Shown here: positions 9,465-18,369 of the stretch, one piece after another
Numbering within the stretch: position 1 is the first letter of the stretch
How the letters are laid out: every line of letters starts with the position of its first letter
Source: JACCZX01 sp963710675
GTDB taxonomy: Bacteria; Pseudomonadota; Gammaproteobacteria; Burkholderiales; Burkholderiaceae_F
Assembly (NCBI GenBank): GCA_963710675.1
Contig: CAVQBE010000021.1
Location: forward strand, 186,001 to 250,000
Direction of reading: 5' to 3'
DNA: 64,000 bases
The notes under the pieces: model-generated
The model's input: the letters and a program-made list of their open reading frames with translations, nothing else
Told to the model about the DNA's origin: nothing
Databases searched by the model: none
Program-made: the position numbers and the translations under genes

Positions 9465-10184
9465 TCAAACTCCAAGAAGCTCGTGCAATGTCGCTTCCTT
9501 AGCGCGCAACTCGGCGGCGGGGAACGATTCGACGATAGTCCCGTGCTCCATGACATAAAAACGATCGGCCAAAGGCGCTGCAAAGCGGAAGTTCTGTTCC
9601 ACCATCACGATGGTGTAGCCCTTGGCTTTCAGGGTCCGGATCATCTCGCCCAGCTTGTTGACGATGACCGGTGCCAGGCCTTCGGAAATTTCATCCAACA
9701 ACAACAGATGCGCGCCTGTGCGCAGTATGCGCGCCACGGCGAGCATCTGCTGTTCACCGCCTGAAAGGCGAGAGCCTTGAGATTTGGCGCGCTCCTTCAG
9801 GTTTGGAAACATCGCGTAAATCTCGTCGACGCTCATGCCACCCTTGCCGTTCGCGCCAGTAGCGCCCACCTGCGGCGGCAGCATCAGATTTTCTTCGCAC
9901 GACAGGCTTGCAAAAATTCCGCGCTCTTCCGGGCAGTAACCGATGCCAAGATGGGCGATCCGGTAGGTTCGCAGCCCGATGGTTTCTGTACCGTCGACCT
10001 GGATCGAACCCTTGCGCGCGCCCGTCAGTCCCAGGATCGACCGCATCGTCGTCGTGCGCCCCGCCCCGTTACGCCCAAGCAAGGTGACAACCTCGCCCTT
10101 GCCGACATGCAAATCAACGCCATGCAGGATATGCGACTCGCCATACCAGGCGTGCAGATTCTTGATTTCAAGCGCAGCGGTCAT
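9465..10184 (-). CDS. livF: Branched-chain amino acid ABC transporter ATPase LivF-like, Walker A Lys replaced by Arg
   Basis: 239 aa. The LivF pattern 'NLHAWYGESHILHGVDL' is followed by Walker A GRNGAGRTTT at residues 37-46, the signature 'LSGGEQQML' and Walker B 'LLLDEISEGLAP'. The invariant P-loop lysine is an arginine here (codon CGC at about 10057). LivF normally pairs with LivG on the LivHM permeases. An Arg in this position usually lowers or abolishes hydrolysis in model ATPases, although I recall Arg-containing LivF-like paralogues in Burkholderiales, so it may be a subfamily feature. It starts 9 bp after the livG stop. Confidence 0.92.
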   Translation of the reverse strand: MTAALEIKNLHAWYGESHILHGVDLHVGKGEVVTLLGRNGAGRTTTMRSILGLTGARKGSIQVDGTETIGLRTYRIAHLGIGYCPEERGIFASLSCEENLMLPPQVGATGANGKGGMSVDEIYAMFPNLKERAKSQGSRLSGGEQQMLAVARILRTGAHLLLLDEISEGLAPVIVNKLGEMIRTLKAKGYTIVMVEQNFRFAAPLADRFYVMEHGTIVESFPAAELRAKEATLHELLGV

Positions 10185-10193
10185 GGCAATGTT

Positions 10194-10973
10194 CTAGTGT
10201 CCGATGCCTTCGAGCTGCGCCTGAGCGGTACCCATGTACGCTTCCTTGACCGCAGCGTTGTTCGATACATCTTCGTACGGCCCTTCGGCGAGCAGCGCTC
10301 CGCGCGCAAGTACCGTGATGCGATCCGAAATACCCGAGACGACACTCATGTTGTGCTCGACCATCATCACGGTGCGTCCGGCGGCGACACGCTTGATCAA
10401 CCCGGTCACGCGCGCAACGTCTTCGTGTCCCATGCCCTGCGTCGGTTCGTCGAGCAGCATCAATTCGGGCTCCGTCGCCAGCGTCGTGGCGATTTCCAGC
10501 GCGCGTTTGCGCCCGTACGGGAGAGACACCGTTTCAACGTGCGCGAACGAGCCGAGATCGACCTGATCGAGCAACTCCAGCGCACGGCCGTTCAACGAGT
10601 GCAGTACTTTCTCGCTGCGCCAGAAGCGAAACGACTGGTCCGTTGCGCGCTGTAATGCAATTCGCACGTTTTCCAGCACGGTAAGGTGCGGAAACACAGA
10701 CGAGATCTGGAACGAGCGCACGATTCCTCGGCGCGCAATCTGAACCGGCGAATCGCCGGTGATATCAGTGCCGTTGAAGAAAATCTGCCCGCGTGTCGGC
10801 GTCAGAAATTTGGTCAACAGATTGAAGCAGGTGGTCTTGCCTGCGCCATTGGGTCCTATCAGCGCATGGATCGTGCCGCGCTGGACCTTCAGGTTGACGT
10901 CATCGACCGCAACAAAACCCTTGAACTCCTTGGTGAGGCCGCGGGTTTCTAGAATGACATCGGGCGCACTCAT
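10194..10973 (-). CDS. livG: Branched-chain amino acid ABC transporter ATPase LivG-like
   Basis: 259 aa. Intact Walker A GPNGAGKTT is at residues 40-48, with 'GIVRSFQISSVFPHLTVLENV' (Q-loop region), a LivG-type degenerate signature 'SLPYGRKRALEIA', Walker B 'LMLLDEPTQGM' and H-loop 'MMVEHNM'. First gene of the liv operon. As its P-loop lysine is intact while that of LivF is not, this subunit may carry most of the hydrolysis if the LivF change is real. Confidence 0.94.
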   Translation of the reverse strand: MSAPDVILETRGLTKEFKGFVAVDDVNLKVQRGTIHALIGPNGAGKTTCFNLLTKFLTPTRGQIFFNGTDITGDSPVQIARRGIVRSFQISSVFPHLTVLENVRIALQRATDQSFRFWRSEKVLHSLNGRALELLDQVDLGSFAHVETVSLPYGRKRALEIATTLATEPELMLLDEPTQGMGHEDVARVTGLIKRVAAGRTVMMVEHNMSVVSGISDRITVLARGALLAEGPYEDVSNNAAVKEAYMGTAQAQLEGIGH

Positions 10974-11014
10974 CGGGAAGCGCGAGTATCTTTAAAAAGC
11001 ATAGGGGTTGCAAG

Positions 11015-11054
11015 GGGGATGATCCCCGTGCTTCTACTCGGGAATGACCCGAGT
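11015..11054 (-). terminator. Tandem stem-loops after pckG, possible terminator
   Basis: Two perfect inverted repeats follow the pckG stop: ACTCGGG/CCCGAGT with a 5-nt loop at 11036-11054, and GGGGA/TCCCC with a 3-nt loop at 11015-11027. A run of five T in the minus-strand sense lies about 17 nt further on, too far for a canonical intrinsic terminator. They may protect the 3' end or end transcription before livG. Confidence 0.4.
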
Positions 11055-11056
11055 GC

Positions 11057-12916
11057 TTATTCGCCCAGCCGCTGTGCGAAATTGCACTTCGTGTCTTCTA
11101 GCTCGCGCGGCAGCCGGCCTGCCAGTTTCTTGAACAGGTCAGAGTGCGATTGAACTTCTTTACGCCAATCGTCAAGGTCAATCGACGTAATGCTGTCGAA
11201 CTTGGCGCGCGGGAAATCCAGTCCTTGCCACTCCATGTCCTCGTAGCGAGGGGAAACACCAAAAATGTGCTCAGTCCCCGCAGCTTTGCCTTCTACGCGG
11301 TCAACGATCCATTTGAGCACGCGCATGTTCTCACCGAAACCCGGCCAGACGAATTTGCCATCATCACCCGTGCGAAACCAATTGACCGTGAAGATTTTGG
11401 GGGGAGTCGCGCCCTTCGCTGCAAGCCCTGCGCCAAGCGCAAGCCAGTGCGCAAAATAGTCTCCCATGTTGTAACCGCAAAACGGCAGCATTGCGAAAGG
11501 ATCGCGGCGCAAAACCCCTTGTGCCCCCGCCTGCGCGGCCGTGGTCTCCGAGCCCATCGTGGCTGCCATGTAGACGCCTTCGACCCAACTGCGCGCCTCG
11601 GTCACCAGCGGGACAGTCGTCGACCGTCGCCCGCCAAAGAGAAACGCGTCGAGCGGAACGCCCTCTGGATTGTCCCAGTCATCATCAATCGCAGGGCACT
11701 GCGCAGCTGGCACCGTGAATCTCGCATTCGGATGCGCCGCTTTGCGCCCCGCCTCCCCATCCTTCGGCGTCCAATCCTTGCCCTGCCAGTCGATCAGGTG
11801 CGCCGGCGCCGGCCCCATGCCCTCCCACCAAACGTCGCCGTCGTCGGTCAACGCTACATTGGTGAAGATCACGTCCTCGCGCAAAGTCGCCATCGCATTG
11901 CGATTGGTTTTTTCCGACGTGCCGGGTGCAACGCCAAAAAAGCCAGCTTCAGGATTGATCGCGTACAAGCGGCCGTCCTCGCCCGGCTTGATCCACGCAA
12001 TGTCTTCACCGACCGTCGTAACAGTCCAGCCTGAAAAGGCCGGCGGCGGAATCAGCATCGCGAAATTTGTTTTGCCGCACGCTGACGGAAACGCAGCACC
12101 GATGTGATATTTCTTGCCCTCCGGCGAGGTCACGCCGACCACGAGCATGTGCTCGGCCAGCCAACCAAGCCCATCGGTCTGGGCGGCGTCGCGCGCCATG
12201 CTCGATGCGATACGAAGCGCCAGACATTTCTTGCCAAGCAATGCATTGCCGCCGTAGCCAGATCCGAACGACCAGATTTCACGCGTCTGCGGAAAATGAA
12301 CGATGTATTTGGTCGCATTGCAGGGCCAAGCCACGTCCTTCTCTCCGGGCGCCAGTGGCTTGCCGACTGAATGAACACACGGCACGAAATCGCCGTCTGA
12401 ACCCAGCGCATCGACGACTGCGCGGCCCATACGCGTCATGATTCGCATATTGACGACCACGTACGCGCTGTCCGAAATCTCGACCCCGATCTGAGAAATC
12501 GGGCTTCCCAACGGGCCCATCGAAAATGGGATCACATACATCGTGCGACCACGCATCGCACCGGCAAACAGCCCGTTCAGCGTAGCCCGCATCTGCGCCG
12601 GATCGACCCAGTGATTGGTGGGGCCCGCATCGTCCTTGGTTTCGCTGCAGATAAAGGTGCGGTCTTCAACCCGCGCGACGTCAAGCGGATCTGAAAGGGC
12701 GAGAAAACTGCCCGGCCGCTTCTCGGCATTCAGCCGTCGAAACGTGCCGGCAGCCACTAGTTCATCGCATAACCGCTCGTACTCCTGCTGCGATCCATCG
12801 CACCAGACGACACGGGCTGGCTGCGTCAGGCGCACCACGTCCGTTACCCAGGCCTTCAGGTTCTTGTTCTTGACGTACGACGGAGCGGTCACAGCTCCGG
12901 AAAGCACTGCGCTCAT
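11057..12916 (-). CDS. pckG: Phosphoenolpyruvate carboxykinase (GTP)
   Basis: 619 aa, full length for the GTP-dependent family. It has the P-loop-like 'FPSACGKTNFAM', the metal/PEP region 'VGEDIAWIKPGEDGRLYAINPEAGFFGVAPGTS' (part shown) and the nucleotide-binding 'FLFGGRR' segment. The enzyme interconverts oxaloacetate plus GTP with PEP plus GDP and CO2, the entry step of gluconeogenesis from organic acids and amino acids. That fits a genome also encoding Tct and Liv importers. It is separated from livG by stem-loops, so probably an independent unit. Confidence 0.97.
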   Translation of the reverse strand: MSAVLSGAVTAPSYVKNKNLKAWVTDVVRLTQPARVVWCDGSQQEYERLCDELVAAGTFRRLNAEKRPGSFLALSDPLDVARVEDRTFICSETKDDAGPTNHWVDPAQMRATLNGLFAGAMRGRTMYVIPFSMGPLGSPISQIGVEISDSAYVVVNMRIMTRMGRAVVDALGSDGDFVPCVHSVGKPLAPGEKDVAWPCNATKYIVHFPQTREIWSFGSGYGGNALLGKKCLALRIASSMARDAAQTDGLGWLAEHMLVVGVTSPEGKKYHIGAAFPSACGKTNFAMLIPPPAFSGWTVTTVGEDIAWIKPGEDGRLYAINPEAGFFGVAPGTSEKTNRNAMATLREDVIFTNVALTDDGDVWWEGMGPAPAHLIDWQGKDWTPKDGEAGRKAAHPNARFTVPAAQCPAIDDDWDNPEGVPLDAFLFGGRRSTTVPLVTEARSWVEGVYMAATMGSETTAAQAGAQGVLRRDPFAMLPFCGYNMGDYFAHWLALGAGLAAKGATPPKIFTVNWFRTGDDGKFVWPGFGENMRVLKWIVDRVEGKAAGTEHIFGVSPRYEDMEWQGLDFPRAKFDSITSIDLDDWRKEVQSHSDLFKKLAGRLPRELEDTKCNFAQRLGE

Positions 12917-13066
12917 TGCCTGCCTCCAATGGTCACTTCGTCGTTCGCGAAGCGCTCGTTGTCCGTTGCAAACGGCGGGCCGGTGATTCTAACCGCTTGG
13001 CATTACCTATCGCTCTCGCGTATCTAAAGCCCGGACGTCGGCGCGGTAGCTGGACGTTAGAAGGAG

Positions 13067-13273
13067 TTAGGCGACGATGTCGATCTCTACGGCCTGCGGG
13101 CCCTTCTGGCCTTGCTGCACTTGGTACTCCACCTTCTGGTTCTCCTTCAGCGTACGGAAGCCCTTTGCCTTGATGCCGCTGTAGTGTGCAAACAGATCGG
13201 CGCCGCCGTCATCGGGCTTGATAAAGCCAAAGCCCTTGCTTTCGTTAAACCATTTCACTGTGCCTGTCGGCAT
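13067..13273 (-). CDS. Cold-shock protein of the CspA family
   Basis: 68 aa from the ATG at 13273. It has both nucleic-acid-binding motifs: RNP1 'KGFGFI' and RNP2-like 'DLFAHYSGI' (usually DVFVHYSxI). CspA-type proteins are small OB-fold RNA/DNA chaperones. The frame continues upstream to 13417, but the similarity starts at 'MPTGTVKWFN', and CGGAG just ahead serves as ribosome binding site. About 245 bp without a gene lie upstream, enough for the long 5' leader often seen in csp mRNAs, though I could not confirm a cold-box structure. Confidence 0.94.
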   Translation of the reverse strand: MPTGTVKWFNESKGFGFIKPDDGGADLFAHYSGIKAKGFRTLKENQKVEYQVQQGQKGPQAVEIDIVA

Positions 13274-13520
13274 TTCATAACTCCGAACTAAAAAACCGCG
13301 AAATACACGGGAAGCGCCCGCGGCGCGCACGCGATGACTGTGGAGGTTTCCAACTGACGAAGGAGAGACCGCTACATGGCCGAGCATATGACGCGGGCGC
13401 ATCACTAACGCCGGCAAGGACTTCCGTATTCATCAAACGACTAATGGAGCGATCCACGCGAGAGTCGACTGCGATTTGACGCTACACCAGCGATCCGCAA
13501 AAAGCTAGACGCGCTGGTGG

Positions 13521-14117
13521 CTACAGTGGCCAGGGTCGGGCCAGGTCCGCCGGGAGCAATGAGTACTGGGCTGCGTCAAAGCGCGCATCGCCATTAACGA
13601 TTCCGTGCCGCGCTACGCCTTCGAAGCTCGCGCCGGCGCGCTCCGCAGCGCGGCGACTTGACGTGTTGTCGAGGCGAATTCTTATCGATGCCCGGACCAG
13701 CTTCAGCTCGTTAAACGCGAACGCGGCGATCGCGCGAATGGCGGTGCTGGCAACACCCCGACTTCGAGCAGCTTTGCGCACCCAATAGCCGAGTTCCGCC
13801 TCCCGCTTGCCGTACAACAAGACGTCGTGCAGCCCGGTGCCGCCGAGAAGCGACCCGTCGCTCTTGCGCCGGATCAGCATCGGAAACGCCGTCTGATTCG
13901 CCCACATCTGGTCTGCTGTTTCGAACCAACGCGCGACATCGTCTGCGCCGTAGTCGGCGTGACACCAGGGCATCCACCGGGTCAGAGTTGCCTTCGACTC
14001 GATAACCGCCTGCAGGAACTCGTCAACATCATGCTTCGCGGCTGCAACCAGCGGCGTTAACTCAAGTTCCGGCGTAGAGGTAGAAGCGGCCTGCCCGATA
14101 TTTGTTTTAGCTTTCAC
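13521..14117 (-). CDS. GNAT family acetyltransferase (RimJ/RimL type)
   Basis: 198 aa from the GTG at 14117, chosen because it overlaps the abrB stop as GTGA; an upstream TTG at 14138 is also open. The sequence has 'LTPLVAAAKHDVDEFLQAVIES', 'ARWFETADQMW', 'LLGGTGLHDV', 'AELGYWVRKAARSRGVASTAIRAI' (acetyl-CoA pyrophosphate-binding R-x-x-G-x-A region) and 'NTSSRRAAERAGASFEGV', all hallmarks of the Acetyltransf_3 group. Such enzymes acetylate N-termini of ribosomal proteins or small molecules; the substrate here is unknown. Coupling to a transporter operon is unusual for this family. Confidence 0.88.
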   Translation of the reverse strand: MKAKTNIGQAASTSTPELELTPLVAAAKHDVDEFLQAVIESKATLTRWMPWCHADYGADDVARWFETADQMWANQTAFPMLIRRKSDGSLLGGTGLHDVLLYGKREAELGYWVRKAARSRGVASTAIRAIAAFAFNELKLVRASIRIRLDNTSSRRAAERAGASFEGVARHGIVNGDARFDAAQYSLLPADLARPWPL

Positions 14118-15202
14118 CGCGCCATCCACAGTTTCCAATATCGATACATTGCGCCGACCGTAAGCAGCAGCGCAAGCAGTCGAATCGTATGAAAGGCCGT
14201 AACGATCGGCACTCCCAGCTGCAGTGCCTGCGCCGTCAACGCCATCTCACCGATACCACCCGGCGTCGTGGCAATCGTCGCGGTCGGCCAGGGCAACCCG
14301 GAACCCAGGGCAAGCAGTGTTGCAAATCCTGCGGCTAGCAGCATGTACAGCAGCGAGATTGCTGCAATCGCGGACAAGAAGCGCGGCGCCGCGGCAAAAA
14401 ACTCAGGCGTAAACCGCGAACCAAGCGAAATTCCGATCAAAAGCTGACCGGCGTTCACGACCACCGCGGGAAAGGTCGAAAAGCTATGCCCGGTCGCGGT
14501 AATCAGCGCCGCGGCGAGCAACGGTCCGATCATCCAGCTGTTGGGCGACCCGAACCGCGCCATGGCCGCCCCGGCGCCTGCAGTGACTGCGACCAGCACG
14601 CTGAAGCCGGTCCACGAAAATGTCTTGGCCAGCGGCGCGTAGGGATCGAGTCCGTGTAGGTTCATCGCGTTGAACGCGAACGGAACAATTAGGACCACGA
14701 GCATGATGCGCAACGCGTGCGACGCTGCTACCTTGTCAACTTGCGCTCCGTTGCGCTGCGCCTGCGCCGTCATCTCCGGCGCCCCGCCAATTGCCATTGC
14801 GAAAAACGACGTCGCAGCGTCGACCCGAACCACTCTGCTCAACAGCCAAGCGCCCAGCCAACCCAGCATCATCGAAAAGACGACCGCCAGCGCGATCCAT
14901 GGCGACAGTCGCACAATCTCCCGAACCACCTCCGGTGAAAAGTACAGTCCCAAGGCGACACCGATCGCCCATTGCCCTCCTTCGCGCGCGAGCGGGGGTT
15001 CGGTAAGCCGGCCGTTGGCCATGCTTACCGCCGCCACCGCAATAAGTGGACCGATAAGCCACGGCAAAGGTGTTCGCAGATAAACGCAGACCGCCGCGCC
15101 GATCAATGCAACGACAATTGCAGCGAGCGCGTGCAAGAATGAAAACGCCGCGCGGGGCGCGGCGCTTTCAATACCGCCTGGCGGCGGTTCAAGATCCCTC
15201 AT
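14114..15202 (-). CDS. AbrB-family (AbrB duplication domain) integral membrane protein
   Basis: 362 aa from the ATG at 15202, which overlaps the tctA stop as ATGA. It contains two similar halves, each with 'PxPWLIGPL'/'SWMIGPL' and a 'GQ..IGVALGLYFSPE'/'GQLLIGISLGSRFTPE' pair, plus 'AIGGAPEMTAQA' and 'TTPGGIGEMALTAQAL', the duplicated repeat of AbrB-type transporters (not the AbrB transition-state regulator). About ten transmembrane segments. The family has been linked to ammonia monooxygenase by name only; real substrates are poorly known. Its place in the tct operon suggests organic-acid transport or export. Confidence 0.88.
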   Translation of the reverse strand: MRDLEPPPGGIESAAPRAAFSFLHALAAIVVALIGAAVCVYLRTPLPWLIGPLIAVAAVSMANGRLTEPPLAREGGQWAIGVALGLYFSPEVVREIVRLSPWIALAVVFSMMLGWLGAWLLSRVVRVDAATSFFAMAIGGAPEMTAQAQRNGAQVDKVAASHALRIMLVVLIVPFAFNAMNLHGLDPYAPLAKTFSWTGFSVLVAVTAGAGAAMARFGSPNSWMIGPLLAAALITATGHSFSTFPAVVVNAGQLLIGISLGSRFTPEFFAAAPRFLSAIAAISLLYMLLAAGFATLLALGSGLPWPTATIATTPGGIGEMALTAQALQLGVPIVTAFHTIRLLALLLTVGAMYRYWKLWMAR

Positions 15203-16701
15203 GCGGCCTGCCGAGTCCTGCGTCGCGCCACGCGCACGATCCACGGCACCACTATCAGAGCGGCGGTCAGTGCCAGCAGCGACGCCGATATCGGTGAAGT
15301 AAAGAACACGCTTGCGTCACCCTGGCTGATAGATAGTGCTCGGCGAAACTGCGTCTCGGCCAACGGACCCAGAATCAAGCCGATCACCGCAGGCGCGACC
15401 GGGAACCCCCAGCGTCGCATCGCGAATCCGAGCAGCCCGAACACATACAGCGTTACCAGATCGATGACCGACTGGTGCAGGCTGTACGCGCCGAGCGTCG
15501 CGAAAATCAGAATGCCGCCATAGAGCCAGGGTTTAGGAATCGCGAGTACCTTCACCCACAAGCCGATCAGCGGCAAGTTGAGCACCAGCAGCAATACGTT
15601 GCCGATATACAAGCTCGCGATCAGTCCCCACACCAGCGCGCCCTGCGTCTGAAACAGCAGCGGACCCGGCTGGATGCCGTAGTTTTGAAATGCCGCCAGC
15701 AGAATCGCCGCGGTGGCCGACGTTGGAATACCCAGCGTAAGCAGCGGCACCAACACGCCGGTCGATGAAGCGTTATTGGCCGCTTCCGGGCCGGCGACGC
15801 CTTCGATCGCACCGTGGCCGAATTCCTCGGGATGCTTCGAGAATTTTTTCTCGACCGCGTACGAAAGAAACGTCGGAATTTCTGCGCCGCCTGCTGGAAT
15901 CGTTCCAAACGGAAATCCAATACCGGTAGCGCGCAACCACGCTGGCCACGAGCGCTTCCAGTCATCGCGCGTCATCATCAGTGAGCCGGACAGGCGCTCG
16001 ATCTTTTCAGTCACACGGCTCTGGTACGCCGCACCGTACAGCGCCTCGCCGACGGCAAACAACCCGACCGCGAGTACGACGACATCGATGCCGTCCAGCA
16101 GCTCGGGGACACCGAATGCAAAGCGCATCTGCCCCGTCGTTTCATCGATGCCGACCAACCCCAACAGCAGCCCGATGAACAGTGTCGTCAATCCACGCAC
16201 GGTGGAGCTGCCGAGCACGGCCGCGACCGTCACAAACGCAAACACCATTAACGCGAAATAGTCAGCCGGACTGAAGCGCAGCGCAATCTCGACAACGATG
16301 GGCGCCAGCAGCGTCAACAGCACGACCGAGATCGTGCCGGCGACAAACGAACCGATTGCCGCGGTCGCGAGTGCCGGTCCAGCCCGGCCGCGCTTGGCCA
16401 TCTTATTGCCTTCGAGCGCCGTGGCTATCGAAGCCGATTCGCCTGGAGTGTTTAACAGGATTGTGGTTGTGGAGCCACCATACATCGCGCCGTAATAGAT
16501 TCCCGCAAACATGATCAGCGCGCCGGTCGGATCGAGCTTCACGGTCAATGGCAGCAGCATCGCCACAGTCAGCGCCGGCCCGACACCCGGCAACACGCCG
16601 ACCGCGGTGCCAAGCGTTACGCCAACGAATCCCCACAACAGATTGGTGGGAGTCAGCGCGACCGCGAAGCCGCTTAGCAGCGCGTCGATCGTCTCAGTCA
16701 T
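15199..16701 (-). CDS. tctA: Tripartite tricarboxylate transporter, large membrane subunit TctA
   Basis: 500 aa from the ATG at 16701 (ATGA overlap with the tctB stop); the frame opens 11 codons earlier but lacks similarity there. It has the TctA signatures 'GVLPGVGPALTVAMLLPLT', 'YYGAMYGGSTTTILLNTPGE' and 'SSTGVLVPLLTLGIPTSATAAILLA'. It forms the secondary-transport channel with TctB, fed by periplasmic TctC, and typically imports citrate, tricarballylate or similar carboxylates driven by an ion gradient. Overlapping stop/start codons on both sides indicate strict co-expression. Confidence 0.96.
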   Translation of the reverse strand: MTETIDALLSGFAVALTPTNLLWGFVGVTLGTAVGVLPGVGPALTVAMLLPLTVKLDPTGALIMFAGIYYGAMYGGSTTTILLNTPGESASIATALEGNKMAKRGRAGPALATAAIGSFVAGTISVVLLTLLAPIVVEIALRFSPADYFALMVFAFVTVAAVLGSSTVRGLTTLFIGLLLGLVGIDETTGQMRFAFGVPELLDGIDVVVLAVGLFAVGEALYGAAYQSRVTEKIERLSGSLMMTRDDWKRSWPAWLRATGIGFPFGTIPAGGAEIPTFLSYAVEKKFSKHPEEFGHGAIEGVAGPEAANNASSTGVLVPLLTLGIPTSATAAILLAAFQNYGIQPGPLLFQTQGALVWGLIASLYIGNVLLLVLNLPLIGLWVKVLAIPKPWLYGGILIFATLGAYSLHQSVIDLVTLYVFGLLGFAMRRWGFPVAPAVIGLILGPLAETQFRRALSISQGDASVFFTSPISASLLALTAALIVVPWIVRVARRRTRQAA

Positions 16702-17210
16702 ATGCCAGCGCCACCGAGTACCGGCGCCAGCCAACCCGCGGGCAATCCGACGTTCAGGAACTTGACGAAGAACGCGAACACGGCAAGACCCAGCACAAGC
16801 CCGATCGCAGCATCTCGCACCGGCCGACTACTGCCGAATCCACGCGCGACGGCTGCAAACAAGACGGCAGCAGCCAGCACGAAGCCCGCGGTGTGCATCA
16901 GCGCCATCTGCGCGAAGAGTCCGGCGGTTACCCATGCGAATGCAGAGGCATGGAAGGCATGCTCGCCGCGCTCAACCGGATCGTCGGACGTTCGCGCGCG
17001 CCAGCCACCTGTGAGCGCTTCGATCAACAGCCAGACTCCCAGCACCGCCAAGCCGCTCGCGACCACGATCGGTATCGCATTCGGTCCGATCCCCGAATAG
17101 CCGCCTGATGACGGCAGGCGCAGCGCGGTGTAGAGCGCGAACGAGCCTAGTGCCAGCACGCCCGCTGACAGCACGAGCTCGGCGCGCGCACCTCCGGCGC
17201 TACGCGCCAT
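16698..17210 (-). CDS. tctB: Tripartite tricarboxylate transporter, small membrane subunit TctB
   Basis: 170 aa with four hydrophobic segments, the usual TctB topology: 'LVLSAGVLALGSFALYTAL', 'AIPIVVASGLAVLGVWLLIEAL', 'AWVTAGLFAQMALMHTAGFV' and 'AAIGLVLGLAVFAFFVKFLN'. TctB is poorly conserved in sequence, so the assignment leans on position between tctC and tctA. Three bp separate it from the tctC stop. Confidence 0.92.
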   Translation of the reverse strand: MARSAGGARAELVLSAGVLALGSFALYTALRLPSSGGYSGIGPNAIPIVVASGLAVLGVWLLIEALTGGWRARTSDDPVERGEHAFHASAFAWVTAGLFAQMALMHTAGFVLAAAVLFAAVARGFGSSRPVRDAAIGLVLGLAVFAFFVKFLNVGLPAGWLAPVLGGAGI

Positions 17211-17213
17211 CGG

Positions 17214-18182
17214 CTATTTTTTCAGACCGAGCGAATCGATGATCGCGCTAATGCGCTTGACGTCCTCGTCAAGAAACGCCTTGTACTGATCGCCGGCCAG
17301 AAACCACGGGTCCCATCCGAACTTGGTCAGCGATTCTTTCCACGCAGGCGATTCGGTCGCGGTCTTTACCGCGGCCACCAGAGCATCGCGTTGCGCAGTA
17401 GAGATACCCGGCGCCGCAAACACGCCGCGCCAGTTGCCCAGAACAACATCGATACCCTGATCCTTCAGCGTTGGAATGTTGTCGATCTTGGTCGGCGACG
17501 ACACCGCGAGTGCGCGCATCCGTCCCGCCTTGATCTGCTCGGCAAACTCGCCCAGACCCGAGACACCAGCGGTGACGTGTCCGCCGACGATTGCAGAGAT
17601 CGCCTCGCCACCGCCCTTGAATGGAACGTAGTTGATCTTGCTGGGGTCGGCACCGACCGCTTTAGCGATCAGCCCGATAAGGATGTGATCCGTACCTCCG
17701 GCGGAGCCGCCGCCCCACGCCACCTTGCCGGGATCGGCCTTGAACGCCTTGACCAGGTCGCCCATCGTTTTGTGAGGCGAAGTAGCAGGCACGACGATGA
17801 CCACATACTCGCTCGTCAGCCGCGCGATCGGCGTGACCATCGACAGATCGACCGGCGACTTGTTCAACAAAATGCCGCCGACCATCACCATGCCACCCAT
17901 CATCAACGCATTCGGATCACCCTTGGCGCTGTTGACGAACTGCGCGAGTCCGATCGTGCCGGCGGCCCCACCCTTGTTGTCGAACTGCACCGAACCGACA
18001 GTTTTCGCGCTTTGCATCGCTGACGCCAACGCGCGCCCGGTTTGATCCCAGCCACCACCCGGATTGGCCGGAATCATCATTTTCACAGTTCCGAGCTGCT
18101 GCGCAGTTGCGCTACGCAGCAGACCAAATTGTGTTGCGGCCACCGCGGCGGTCGCAGCGATTGAAAAGTCGCGTCGTTTCAT
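17214..18182 (-). CDS. tctC: Tripartite tricarboxylate transporter, periplasmic binding protein TctC (Bug family)
   Basis: 322 aa from the ATG at 18182, preceded by GGAGACCTG; the frame extends to 18320 without signal character. The N-terminus 'MKRRDFSIAATAAVAATQ' carries a twin-arginine-like RR followed by a hydrophobic stretch ending 'SATAQQ'. Bug-family hallmarks follow: 'MIPANPGGGWDQTGRAL', 'DNKGGAAGTIG' and 'VAWGGGSAGGTDH'. Binds a carboxylate in the periplasm and delivers it to TctAB. First gene of tctC-tctB-tctA-abrB-GNAT. No adjacent TctDE regulator is visible. Confidence 0.95.
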   Translation of the reverse strand: MKRRDFSIAATAAVAATQFGLLRSATAQQLGTVKMMIPANPGGGWDQTGRALASAMQSAKTVGSVQFDNKGGAAGTIGLAQFVNSAKGDPNALMMGGMVMVGGILLNKSPVDLSMVTPIARLTSEYVVIVVPATSPHKTMGDLVKAFKADPGKVAWGGGSAGGTDHILIGLIAKAVGADPSKINYVPFKGGGEAISAIVGGHVTAGVSGLGEFAEQIKAGRMRALAVSSPTKIDNIPTLKDQGIDVVLGNWRGVFAAPGISTAQRDALVAAVKTATESPAWKESLTKFGWDPWFLAGDQYKAFLDEDVKRISAIIDSLGLKK

Positions 18183-18369
18183 CAGGTCTCCTTGAGCTTG
18201 TCGATGCTCTGTCAGTCGAGCGTACTCAAAGGATAACCCGTTGTCAGGTGCCGATATGCAGCTGGTACTGCCCACCATTGGAAAACGTGCAGCTGCCCGT
18301 GCCCTGGGTGCTGTGTTCATCGTGTAGCGTCAATTGGCATAGGAACCTTGAGCGCAAAACGTCGCTGCG

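Noticed and set aside
9777..10655. A 292-codon plus-strand frame opposite livF and livG
   Set aside because: Antisense shadow of two intact ATPase genes; low-complexity Arg/Gln composition and no ribosome binding site.
11144..12034. A 296-codon plus-strand frame opposite pckG
   Set aside because: Shadow of the full-length pckG frame, with no family similarity.
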